Shown: one piece after another, positions 25,667 through 33,177 of the stretch | Numbering within the stretch: the stretch's first letter is position 1 | How the letters are laid out: every line of letters begins with the position of its first letter | NCBI GenBank assembly: GCA_944364615.1 | Contig: CALVWF010000004.1 | Span: 94,405-158,404 of the forward strand | From: an uncultured Clostridia bacterium | Lineage (GTDB): Bacteria > Bacillota > Clostridia > Christensenellales > CAG-314 | DNA length: 64,000 nucleotides | Reading direction: 5' to 3' | Program-made: the position numbers and the translations under genes | Notes under the pieces: generated by a model | The model's input: the letters and a program-made list of their open reading frames with translations, nothing else | Told to the model about the DNA's origin: nothing | Database searches by the model: none

Positions 25667-27351
25667 TTCAACCTCCCTTGTATCAAAAAGTATTTGTTTG
25701 ATTTTTCCTCGGCAACGCCGTTGCCGTGTCCTTCCTCGATGTAAACCCCTTTTTCTCTGCTGACTGTCAACAGTATCGTCTGTACGTCGCAACTGCGTTT
25801 TATTACAAATACTCCCTTTTCTCCGCTTATCTTCACGTCTCCCCGTTGCAACGCAGGTTGTTGTTTCAATGCAAGCAATGAGGTCAGTTGCTGTACAAAT
25901 TGTTTTACTTCGCCGTCGTTTAATCTGTTCCAGTCGAACGTTCTTCTGTTGTCGGGATCGTACCCGCCTTCCGTCATTATTTCGTCACCGTAGTAAATAT
26001 TGCAACTGCCTGGCATAAACACCGACATTGCCAGCGCGCACAGATATTTGTATTTGTCACGCTTTACCAAAGAATAGAATCTGTCGGTGTCGTGACAGTC
26101 CAGCAGATTGAACATCATGTTGTTTGTCGTATCCGTGTAACGCATCAGCAATCCGTTGAGTTGCAGGGCAAGTTGCACTTCGTCGATTTTTTCATGTACG
26201 AAGTAATCGATCATCTGCTTGGTGAAAGCGTAATTCATTATACTGTCAAACTGATCGCCGTTTAGATAACTTTCGCTGTTGTGCCAGTTTTCCCCTATTA
26301 AAACCGCATCGGATTTCACCTTGCGCACAGCCTTGCGCATCATCCGCCAGAAGTCGTGCGACACTTCGTCGGATACGTCCAGTCTCCACCCGTCAATGTC
26401 GTATTTTTTGATCCAATACGTTGCCACGTCTATAAAATATTGTTGCACTTCCCTGACAGACGTGTCCAGTTTGGGCATATACGGACAACTGGCAAACTGA
26501 CAGTAATTGTCACGCTGTTCGTTGATTTTGTCCCCTTCTATTACAAACCAATTGAAATACGGTGACTGCTTGCCGCGTTTCAGAACGTCCTGAAACTGTG
26601 CCGACCTGTCGCTGATGTGATTGAAAACCGCATCCAGCACCACTCTTATGCCCCGTTTGTGGCATCCTTCCACCAACCGTTTCAACGCTTGGTTACCGCC
26701 GAACATAGGGTCAACGTTGTAGTAGTCGTAGATGTCGTATTTGTGATTGGATATACCGCAAAAAACCGGAGTAAGATACAGCGCATTTACGTTGAGACTT
26801 TTTATGTAATCCAGTTTGCTTGTGATACCGTCGAGATCTCCTCCGTAAAAAGACTTCGGATCGGGCAACTGTCCCCACCTCGAATTGATATACCCTTCGT
26901 CCTTTTGCGACGCCTTGTAAAACCTGTCGGGAAAAACCTGGTAAAAGACGGCGTTGTTAAGCCACGGGACGTTTTGCGTAATGTCGTTTGCATTTATGTA
27001 AGCGTACTGAAAACTGTTCAGATACGCCACGTTAAAGTCGTATTGTTCCGTAATACCGTATTCGCAGAAATACTGCACCTTGTTGTCATGACATATTTCA
27101 AATACGTAGGCAAGTCTCGAATCTTTCAGATGAAGTACGGTCGAGTAGTAACTGTACCAACTGTCGTCGCAGAGATGATGCAACTGCTGTCTGTACTGGT
27201 GTCGGGCAATATCGTACTTGTTGTTGTAAAGCACGCTTACCCTGTCCGGCACATCCTCCTTGGAAAATCTGATACGCAAAACCACGGTTTTGCCGTCCAA
27301 TGCGAAGCAGTAATTGCTTTCCGCTCTGTGATATATTGCAGGAATGTTCAT
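25663..27351 (-). CDS. Cytoplasmic GH13 neopullulanase/cyclomaltodextrinase-type enzyme
   Basis: 562 residues without a signal peptide. An N-terminal beta-sandwich (about 1-115, CBM34-like) precedes the GH13 barrel: VFYQVFPDRF, LDAVFNHIS, the nucleophile Asp325 in GWRLDVSDE, acid Glu354 in LIGENW and Asp421 in LLDCHDTDR. This domain set is typical of subfamily 20 enzymes that degrade imported maltodextrins or cyclodextrins. AGAGGT precedes the ATG. It is the first gene of the operon and is divergent from a LacI-family regulator. Confidence 0.92.
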   Translation of the reverse strand: MNIPAIYHRAESNYCFALDGKTVVLRIRFSKEDVPDRVSVLYNNKYDIARHQYRQQLHHLCDDSWYSYYSTVLHLKDSRLAYVFEICHDNKVQYFCEYGITEQYDFNVAYLNSFQYAYINANDITQNVPWLNNAVFYQVFPDRFYKASQKDEGYINSRWGQLPDPKSFYGGDLDGITSKLDYIKSLNVNALYLTPVFCGISNHKYDIYDYYNVDPMFGGNQALKRLVEGCHKRGIRVVLDAVFNHISDRSAQFQDVLKRGKQSPYFNWFVIEGDKINEQRDNYCQFASCPYMPKLDTSVREVQQYFIDVATYWIKKYDIDGWRLDVSDEVSHDFWRMMRKAVRKVKSDAVLIGENWHNSESYLNGDQFDSIMNYAFTKQMIDYFVHEKIDEVQLALQLNGLLMRYTDTTNNMMFNLLDCHDTDRFYSLVKRDKYKYLCALAMSVFMPGSCNIYYGDEIMTEGGYDPDNRRTFDWNRLNDGEVKQFVQQLTSLLALKQQPALQRGDVKISGEKGVFVIKRSCDVQTILLTVSREKGVYIEEGHGNGVAEEKSNKYFLIQGRLK

Positions 27352-27372
27352 TGTTTACCTCTTTTTACCTTC

Positions 27373-27401
27373 TTGACAAATAAAATACCCGATACTATAA
27401 T
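27373..27401 (+). promoter_or_regulatory. Exact-consensus promoter of the maltose-locus LacI gene (leaderless arrangement)
   Basis: TTGACA (27373-27378), a 17-bp spacer and TATAAT (27396-27401). The predicted start is near 27408, three bases before the ATG at 27411, and no ribosome site is present. The opposite strand carries TTGTTT-16-TATAGT as a possible weak promoter for the amylase operon, overlapping this one. Confidence 0.8.
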
Positions 27402-27410
27402 TGTTATATC

Positions 27411-28214
27411 ATGAAAAACAAAGTTACACTGCGTGACATCGCTCGGGAAGCAAATGTGTCCGTTGCAACGGTAAGTTACGTACTTAACAACCGCAACGAC
27501 CAGAGCATAAGCGAAGCAACACGCAAAAAAATTTTACAGATAGTCAACCTGTACAACTACAAGTTGAATTTTTCCGCCAAAAGCATTGCCAGCGGCAAGA
27601 CAAACATTATAGCAATGTGCCTCGGCAAACACGATTTCGCTCTTCACAAGGCGGAACACATGCTTGCGGTGGAACGTTTGTCGCGCTACCTGTCCAAACG
27701 GGGCTACAATCTCAGCATTGTGTACGGAGAGGAAGTTGCTCGTCTTGACTGGTGCGACGCAATAATATGTTGCGACACCGATTCGACCTTCTTCGCAAAT
27801 TTGGCGGAAGCGAATTACTGCCCGCTGTTGGCGTTCAACACTCGTTCGGAAAACCAGGATCTCTTTTACCAGATCAACACCGACTACGAAAACGTCAGGC
27901 GCATCGCCGACGAAATATATAAAGACAAGCCGTACACCGTGGTAAGTTTTCCCGCAAACAGCGCACTGCTAAGAGATCTGCTTACCGCAACGTTTCCCGA
28001 TGTGGTATTTGCCGACAGTTACCGCTCTCTTGACAAATTAGCCAACAAAAATATTGTTGTCCTTGGCGAAACGCTTGGCGAATATTGCAAACGTTTTGCG
28101 AAAGACATCCTTGTAATAGATACGTGCAGTAAAGACAAAATCGGCAAACTGTTCGAATGTTTTACCTTTGCAGTGGAACGCAAGGAGGGAGCCCCTCACG
28201 ACATACGTATCTGA
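27411..28214 (+). CDS. LacI/GalR-family regulator of the maltodextrin locus
   Basis: 267 residues, about 60-70 shorter than typical LacI proteins. The HTH is VTLRDIAREANVSVATVSYV, followed by LNNRNDQSISEATRKKI and hinge region LNFSAKSIASGKTN. The sensor domain is compact (TNIIAMCLG; FFANLAEANYCPLLAFNT; YQINTDY) and lacks part of the usual second lobe, yet it ends in frame without frameshift. It is divergent from the amylase-mal operon and convergent with the starch-binding lipoprotein gene. It probably represses both in the absence of maltodextrin. Confidence 0.88.
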   Translation: MKNKVTLRDIAREANVSVATVSYVLNNRNDQSISEATRKKILQIVNLYNYKLNFSAKSIASGKTNIIAMCLGKHDFALHKAEHMLAVERLSRYLSKRGYNLSIVYGEEVARLDWCDAIICCDTDSTFFANLAEANYCPLLAFNTRSENQDLFYQINTDYENVRRIADEIYKDKPYTVVSFPANSALLRDLLTATFPDVVFADSYRSLDKLANKNIVVLGETLGEYCKRFAKDILVIDTCSKDKIGKLFECFTFAVERKEGAPHDIRI

Positions 28215-28249
28215 TATATTTAAATTTAAAAAGCACTTTCCCCTACCCG

Positions 28250-28277
28250 CTCCGCCACGATTGTGGCGGAGTTTTTT
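28250..28277. terminator. Terminator between the LacI gene and the convergent lipoprotein gene
   Basis: CTCCGCCAC (28250-28258) pairs with GTGGCGGAG (28263-28271), followed by six T residues on the plus strand. Confidence 0.85.
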
Positions 28278-28298
28278 CAGGTAAGGGTAAATCAATTG

Positions 28299-30029
28299 TT
28301 ATGCAGCCGTAATAGTAAGTACGGGTGTCTCGCCGCTCATGTCAAGCACAAGAGTATATGTACCCGTTACTGTGCAGGCAATGTTGCTTTGAGAAAGGTC
28401 AAATCCCTCGGGCGTTCCCGAAACATTGGACGAGCCTACCCAACCGCGTTGGTTGCCGGAATCGTTGCCCACGCAGATTCTGAGACCGAACTGATCGCCT
28501 TCGGTAAATTCCTTGGTGATGGTATAAGTCAGCGCGTCGGCGTCGTAAGTCATCTTCCATTCGGCGTCGACTGCCCAACCCGCGCCGGTCATTGTGCCGT
28601 AAACATACACGTCGTCCGGAATATTGAGGTCTTCAACCGAAATCATCTTGGAAATACTGTTGAAAGTTATCTTGTAATCGCTTGTCTTTAAAATCTTGAT
28701 GTTGTTGTTGGATGCGCTTACCGCACTGAAATTGTCACCGCCGTTCAACAGATTAAAGTAATTGTAACTACCCAGACCATTGTACGTATCCGTTCCCCAT
28801 TCGCCTCTTTCCGTAGAGCCTTCCTTGAACGCCTGAATTATAAATTCCTTGTCTGCCGTCAGGTGGATACTGTCAATCGTGTAGATGTGCGGATTGGTTT
28901 CGTCCTGAACGAATTTGTACTGTTCATTGAAACAGTAGCCTTCCCAGTCCTTTACTCCGTCGGCAAATGTACCGTCGATATAGTAATCGGTGGGTTCGGG
29001 TACATATTCGGTATCTACAGTTACGTTAAGTTTCGCCGTTTCTTCGGTGTAAGTGAATGTGTACATTCCCGCTTGCTTCGTGATCATGTTGCCACCGCTG
29101 TCTTCAAGCAGTTCCTTTGACGCGTCGTCAAGGTTTACGTACTTGATGTACGTCTTGCCCGCTGTCGTAACGCCATCTTCGGTAACTACCGTCGCAAACA
29201 TAAAGGAATCTCCCTCCAACATGTACATCGACAGTGTGTAAATACCTTCTTCACCCTCTTTGAGAGTTGTTCCCGAGTATATAAAGTCTTTCCAGTCGGT
29301 GACTTTTTCGCCCTTTATATAAAAGGTGGTAACCGCTCCTTGCGGTTCTTCCTCGCCGCCGCCCACTACATCGCCGTTGCGCACAACGGTTACAGAGTTA
29401 TTGGCGTTGACGGGATCGGTAGTAATGGTAAACGTATAATTGCCCGCCATTGAACAAATTGCATTCTTGGGAGCATCGCCGAGACCGCCTCCTGCCTCTA
29501 TATACTCACCGGGATTTGCAATCGCGTCAAATCCGACGTTTGCACCGTCGGCATTGTTGTAATCGAGCACTCCGTCGGAATTCAGGACGGTAAACTTGAA
29601 TTCGTCCCCCAGATTGACGTCGATGGTAACTTCAAATACATTGCCTTCGCCGCTTTTCTTGGTAAGTCTCACTGCGTCTTCAGCCGTCCAGCCTATTCCC
29701 GAACCTACCATTACCCAAATTCTGGTATCTTCGTAGCCGGCAGATTTCCAACGTGCGTAAGCCGCCGCATCTTCCGTAAGAACCTTGCTGAAATCGTACT
29801 TCGTCGCATTTGTAGGAGTTACAAACCAGTCCACAAATTCGAAGTTTGCCTTTTCCGGATCGGCAGGACGCTCGGGAGCCTTGCCTTCCTCTACCGTGAT
29901 GGTATCAAGCACCGTCGTGGCGTCGTCATCGTACAATGTCAATGTATATGTAACGGGTGTGCATGCCACAAGTGCAAGCGACGCAACTATACACATCACA
30001 AGTGTTACTGCCAGTAATATACGCTTCAT
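28299..30029 (-). CDS. Surface lipoprotein with InlB-type repeat and tandem starch-binding-like domains
   Basis: 576 residues. Signal peptide ending in LVAC (lipidated Cys23). Residues about 26-93 look like an InlB B-repeat/Flg_new module (TLTLYDDDATTVLDTITVEE...FEFVDWF...ARW). About four beta-sandwich modules of ~110 residues follow, each ending in a motif such as AGNYTFTITTD, AGMYTFTYTEE or TGTYTLVLDMS; the third and fourth begin DYYIDGTF and DVYVYGTM, as in SusE/SusF and related carbohydrate-binding domains. Beside the amylase locus, it probably captures starch or maltodextrin at the surface. AAGGAGG precedes the ATG. Confidence 0.75.
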   Translation of the reverse strand: MKRILLAVTLVMCIVASLALVACTPVTYTLTLYDDDATTVLDTITVEEGKAPERPADPEKANFEFVDWFVTPTNATKYDFSKVLTEDAAAYARWKSAGYEDTRIWVMVGSGIGWTAEDAVRLTKKSGEGNVFEVTIDVNLGDEFKFTVLNSDGVLDYNNADGANVGFDAIANPGEYIEAGGGLGDAPKNAICSMAGNYTFTITTDPVNANNSVTVVRNGDVVGGGEEEPQGAVTTFYIKGEKVTDWKDFIYSGTTLKEGEEGIYTLSMYMLEGDSFMFATVVTEDGVTTAGKTYIKYVNLDDASKELLEDSGGNMITKQAGMYTFTYTEETAKLNVTVDTEYVPEPTDYYIDGTFADGVKDWEGYCFNEQYKFVQDETNPHIYTIDSIHLTADKEFIIQAFKEGSTERGEWGTDTYNGLGSYNYFNLLNGGDNFSAVSASNNNIKILKTSDYKITFNSISKMISVEDLNIPDDVYVYGTMTGAGWAVDAEWKMTYDADALTYTITKEFTEGDQFGLRICVGNDSGNQRGWVGSSNVSGTPEGFDLSQSNIACTVTGTYTLVLDMSGETPVLTITAA

Positions 30030-30055
30030 ATGTTCCTCCTTAAATTTTTTACGGT

Positions 30056-30074
30056 TTACTTAACCGTTAAGTAA
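30056..30074. promoter_or_regulatory. Perfect 19-bp palindrome, operator candidate of the starch-binding lipoprotein gene
   Basis: TTACTTAAC-C-GTTAAGTAA is a perfect 9-1-9 inverted repeat covering about +1 to +17 of the predicted transcript. It overlaps a second dyad, ACGGTT-N5-AACCGT (30051-30067). The position suits a repressor, plausibly the LacI-family protein at 27411. Confidence 0.65.
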
Positions 30075-30078
30075 TTTC

Positions 30079-30107
30079 AGTTTAGTATCCGAAAGCGTCA
30101 AAGTCAA
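30079..30107 (-). promoter_or_regulatory. Promoter of the starch-binding lipoprotein gene
   Basis: On the minus strand, TTGACT (30102-30107), a 17-bp spacer and TAAACT (30079-30084). Confidence 0.7.
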
Positions 30108-30398
30108 TACACTACGGCAATAATTAAAAAATAGCACAGACGTTCATTTTTATACTATTTACATTTCAATTTTACGATATTTAAAAGTAAACTTCAGCCT
30201 GTTTGCGACAAATTTTAAAAATTTCAATACGTCGGTTGATTTTGCGCGCAAATACTTTCTATTACAGAGTAACGTAAAAGAAAATGCAGCACTGTCATAG
30301 CATTTTTACCGTCTTTTTGGCGTAAACGGAACAAAGCAACAGCCGATTGCTTTCGTTGAGCGACGCGCGATAAAGATGGTTTAACGTAAAATTGGGTA
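30108..30398. other. Divergent intergenic region without a gene
   Basis: AT-rich spacer between the lipoprotein promoter and the FNT-channel promoter. I see no reading frame with a ribosome site. Confidence 0.5.
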
Positions 30399-30427
30399 TT
30401 GAATTGACGTTTACAGTGTGATACAAT
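30399..30427 (+). promoter_or_regulatory. Promoter of the formate/nitrite channel gene
   Basis: TTGAAT (30399-30404), a 17-bp spacer and TACAAT (30422-30427). Confidence 0.65.
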
Positions 30428-30461
30428 ATTTTTCAATATATATAAAGAAGGAGAGGTTGGA

Positions 30462-31262
30462 TTGAATACACCTAAGATAATAGCGGACAAATATCTTGAC
30501 GTCGCAGAAAGCAAAATGAATACTCCCTGGTATAAAACTCTGATGCTCGCGGTAATGGCGGGAATGTTTATTGCGGTGGGTTCGGTTGCTGCAACTATCG
30601 CTTCCCGTTCCTTCGAAGGCGCTACCGCGAATATAGTAAAGGGAGCAATCTTCCCCGTGGGACTGGCGATGGTAATCGTAGCAGGTAGCGAATTGTTTAC
30701 AGGTAACTGTCTGCTGATAATGCCGTTGCTGCAAAAACGAATAAGTTTCGGCGGAATGGCAAAAAATCTTGCAATAGTATACGCCGGAAATTTCATCGGC
30801 GCAATAGTAATTGCCCTTATGGCTACTTACAGTCATGCATTCCAGATCACCGACCTTGCCCCGCAAATAGTAAACATAGCCGCGCAAAAAGCCTCTCTCG
30901 ATTTCGGTCAGGCGTTGCTGCTGGGCATAATGTGTAACATTTTCGTAAGTATCGCCGTGTGGATGTCCATGGCTTCCAACAGCGCGTCGGGTAAAATCGT
31001 GGCGTTGTACCTTCCTATAATGGCGTTTATAATCTGCGGATTCGAACACAGCGTGGCGAATATGTATTACCTTACAAGCGGTCTGCTGACAAGCGCGGTA
31101 TTCGGAATACCCGCTCAGGGGCTGACTGTCGCCAACTGCATTTTCAATAATCTTATTCCCGTAACGCTGGGCAACATGATTGGCGGAATGGTATGCGTAG
31201 GACTGCCCTACTGGTTTATTTACCTGCATCAGGAAAGACGGCACGAGACGGAAAATCAATAA
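30462..31262 (+). CDS. Formate/nitrite transporter (FNT) family channel
   Basis: 266 residues with six membrane helices. Start codon is TTG (30462), with AAGGAGAGG about eight bases upstream. FNT signatures are GSELFTGNCLLIMPLL, ANIVKGAIFPVGLAM, LLLGIMCNIFVSIAVWMSMA and the gating-His segment GFEHSVANMYYL. In fermenting anaerobes such pentameric channels usually export or import formate; nitrite (NirC) or hydrosulfide cannot be excluded. It is monocistronic. Confidence 0.92.
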   Translation: MNTPKIIADKYLDVAESKMNTPWYKTLMLAVMAGMFIAVGSVAATIASRSFEGATANIVKGAIFPVGLAMVIVAGSELFTGNCLLIMPLLQKRISFGGMAKNLAIVYAGNFIGAIVIALMATYSHAFQITDLAPQIVNIAAQKASLDFGQALLLGIMCNIFVSIAVWMSMASNSASGKIVALYLPIMAFIICGFEHSVANMYYLTSGLLTSAVFGIPAQGLTVANCIFNNLIPVTLGNMIGGMVCVGLPYWFIYLHQERRHETENQ

Positions 31263-31288
31263 AAATTCAATAAATTTAAAAAAATCAG

Positions 31289-31317
31289 TTGACAAACGTC
31301 GCAATGTCTGTTTTAAT
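31289..31317 (+). promoter_or_regulatory. Promoter of the attenuator-controlled amino-acid transporter operon
   Basis: TTGACA (31289-31294), a 17-bp spacer and TTTAAT (31312-31317). It is followed by a 350-base leader before the first structural gene. Confidence 0.75.
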
Positions 31318-31347
31318 TGTTACATCATTTTAAAGGAAGGAACACAA

Positions 31348-31395
31348 ATGTATTTTAATATTCGACGTCGCAACAATAATGAAGTTCAAAATTAG
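31348..31395 (+). CDS. 15-residue leader peptide MYFNIRRRNNNEVQN
   Basis: AAAGGAAGGAAC lies just upstream of ATG 31348, and the frame ends at TAG 31393-31395. It contains three consecutive Arg codons (CGA CGT CGC) followed by three Asn codons (AAC AAT AAT), the run expected of a ribosome-stalling control peptide. The Asn codons are part of a long stem with 31412-31424. It precedes two intrinsic terminators and an amino-acid importer operon. I infer a transcription-attenuation leader sensing charged tRNA(Arg) and/or tRNA(Asn). Confidence 0.7.
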   Translation: MYFNIRRRNNNEVQN

Positions 31396-31426
31396 GAAAC
31401 GATTTTCCCGATTCATTTTTGTTGTG
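31369..31426 (+). promoter_or_regulatory. Leader stem overlapping the control codons
   Basis: CAACAATAATGAA (31371-31383) can pair with TTCATTTTTGTTG (31412-31424) with a single U-U mismatch, extended by two more pairs (31369-31370 with 31425-31426). A ribosome on the Arg/Asn codons would prevent this stem. Confidence 0.55.
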
Positions 31427-31453
31427 TAGAAATATAAATACATTGACTCTAAT

Positions 31454-31481
31454 GCACCGAGAATTTCGTCGGTGCTTTTTT
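31454..31481 (+). terminator. Leader terminator T1
   Basis: GCACCGA (31454-31460) pairs with TCGGTGC (31469-31475), followed by six T residues. It lies inside the leader, between promoter and first gene. Confidence 0.75.
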
Positions 31482-31508
31482 ATTGTTATACGCGTAACCC
31501 GCATTATG

Positions 31509-31543
31509 AGGCAATATCCGCACCGACGGATGTTGCCTTTTTT
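31509..31543 (+). terminator. Leader terminator T2
   Basis: AGGCAATATCCG (31509-31520) pairs with CGGATGTTGCCT (31527-31538), one G-U pair, loop CACCGA, followed by six T residues. Its G31520 plus loop form GCACCGA, a second copy of the left arm of T1. Confidence 0.8.
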
Positions 31544-31546
31544 GTG

Positions 31547-31646
31547 GGCAAAAACATCGCAAGATGACAAGATATACAAACGATGAGCAGAGCGAATCGA
31601 CTGTAACCACTGGCAAAAACATCGCAAGATGACAAGATATACAAAC
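31547..31646 (+). repeat. Pair of 35-bp direct repeats before the binding-protein gene
   Basis: An identical 35-bp sequence occurs at 31547-31581 and 31612-31646 (period 65 bp). Each copy contains CATC-GCAA-GATG, a potential hairpin with a GNRA loop. The second copy ends about 25 bases before the start codon. Confidence 0.9.
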
Positions 31647-31671
31647 ATCAAAATATAAAAGGAGATTTACC

Positions 31672-32460
31672 ATGAAAAAAATTGTAATGCTTACCATTGT
31701 AGCTATACTGTGTCTCACAAGCGTATTTGCTTTTACAGCTTGCGCACCCAAGGGAAACGTTTTGTACGTTGCAACCAATGCGGAATTCGCACCATTCGAA
31801 TACGTTGACAAAGACGGAGAACTCATCGGCATTGACATTGAACTTGCCTACGCAATCGGTGAAATCATGGGTTACGAAGTAGTAATAAGCGACATGCCCT
31901 TCACATCGGTACTTACCGCACTTGAAACAGGGGCTGCCAACATTGCAATGGCAGGACTTACAATCAGCGAAGATCGTCTTGAAAAGGTAGACTTCTGCAC
32001 CCCCTACTTCACTGCAAACCAGGTTGTAATTGCTAAAAACGGTTCAGAAATCGCCAACGCTACCACTACCGAAGAACTGTTGACATTACTTAAAAACAAG
32101 AAGATAGGTTTCCAGAACGGAACAGTTGCCGAATATTTCGTAGAAGGTGACGAAGGTTGGGGATTTGAAGGTATCGCAGGAGCGGAAGCATTGGGATACA
32201 ACAGCGGATCTCTTGCAGTACAAGCATTGTTGTCGGGTGGACTTGATTGCGTCATCATCGACTTGATTCCTGCACAAAGATTGGTAGAAGGTCACTCCGA
32301 GCTGACAGTATTGAGCGAAATGCCCTTGACTGAAGAAGAATACGCATTCGCAATTCAAAAGGGTGACACAGCATTGCAGACTGCCGTAAACAACGCTTTG
32401 CAACAACTGATGGACGACGGCACATTCGACGAAATCGTAGATAAGTACTACGGTGAATAA
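31672..32460 (+). CDS. Polar amino-acid ABC transporter substrate-binding lipoprotein
   Basis: 262 residues. Signal peptide ends in FTAC (lipidated Cys24). SBP_bac_3 features: LYVATNAEFAPFEYVDKDGE near the mature start, GIDIELAYAIGEIMGYEV, MAGLTISEDRLEKVDF, and a hinge QNGTVAEYF. The family binds polar or basic amino acids (Gln, Arg, His, Cys, Asn). The upstream Arg3-Asn3 leader peptide suggests Arg or Asn. AAAAGGAG precedes the ATG. Confidence 0.92.
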   Translation: MKKIVMLTIVAILCLTSVFAFTACAPKGNVLYVATNAEFAPFEYVDKDGELIGIDIELAYAIGEIMGYEVVISDMPFTSVLTALETGAANIAMAGLTISEDRLEKVDFCTPYFTANQVVIAKNGSEIANATTTEELLTLLKNKKIGFQNGTVAEYFVEGDEGWGFEGIAGAEALGYNSGSLAVQALLSGGLDCVIIDLIPAQRLVEGHSELTVLSEMPLTEEEYAFAIQKGDTALQTAVNNALQQLMDDGTFDEIVDKYYGE

Positions 32461-32490
32461 TCAAGATAACTGATTTTAAAGGGTGAAGAA

Positions 32491-33177
32491 ATGAATTTTT
32501 GGCAAGAAATTTCCGCAGTGTTAGAATACCACACCTTGATTTTCAAGGGATTGGGTGCTACACTGCTCATTACGGTGGGAGCGTTTCTCATCGGTCAGGT
32601 ACTTGGTGTGGTTACTGCCACAATCAAGGTGGCACGCAACAACAACAGCAATGTGTTTCTAAAGATACTCAACGCATTGGCGTCCGTTTACGTTACGGTA
32701 ATACGCGGCACTCCCGTAGTAGTACAGTTGTTGTTGATGTACTTTGTAATACTGGGCGCAAGTCCGTTCCTCAATCCGCTCATTGTGGCAATCGCCGTAT
32801 TTGGTATCAACAGCGGAGCGTATGTAGCGGAAACAATGAGAGGCGGTATTCTTTCGGTAGACAAGGGACAAATGGAAGCTGGCAGATCGCTGGGACTCAG
32901 TTTTCCCAAGACAATGGTAAAGGTTGTTGTTCCGCAAGCGACCAAGAACTCACTGCCTGCACTGTTCAACGAATTGATTGCACTGTTGAAAGAAACTTCC
33001 GTTGCAGGATACATCACGGTAGTTGACCTGACACGTGCTTTTGAAAAAATCAGCAACAACGAAACAAGCGCAATTGTACCCTACATCATGCTTGCAGTAA
33101 TCTACCTTGTAATTGTAGGAATACTGACACTCATCATACGTCAGATAGAAAAGAGGTTACAAAATGATAGAAATTAA
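32491..33177 (+). CDS. Polar amino-acid ABC transporter permease
   Basis: 228 residues, HisM/GlnP type. VTVIRGTPVVVQLLLMYFV is the typical His/Glu/Gln/Arg permease motif, and the EAA loop is QMEAGRSLGLSFPKTM then VVVPQATKNSLPALFNE. A single permease gene implies a homodimer. It overlaps the ATPase gene by 14 bp. Confidence 0.95.
   Translation: MNFWQEISAVLEYHTLIFKGLGATLLITVGAFLIGQVLGVVTATIKVARNNNSNVFLKILNALASVYVTVIRGTPVVVQLLLMYFVILGASPFLNPLIVAIAVFGINSGAYVAETMRGGILSVDKGQMEAGRSLGLSFPKTMVKVVVPQATKNSLPALFNELIALLKETSVAGYITVVDLTRAFEKISNNETSAIVPYIMLAVIYLVIVGILTLIIRQIEKRLQNDRN

Noticed and set aside
25667..25792. N-terminal extension of the maltodextrin-binding protein frame
   Set aside because: It overlaps the amylase coding sequence and hides the signal peptide; the ATG at 25666 has AAGGGAGG and begins the lipoprotein signal.
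27391..27410. AT-rich partial dyad between the divergent amylase and LacI genes
   Set aside because: Only about 14 of 20 positions are symmetric and there is no central CG; the sequence is explained by overlapping promoters.
31318..31671. T-box leader for the amino-acid transporter
   Set aside because: No T-box sequence (TGGNACCGCG-like) or specifier-loop arrangement; the translated leader with stacked Arg/Asn codons explains the region better.
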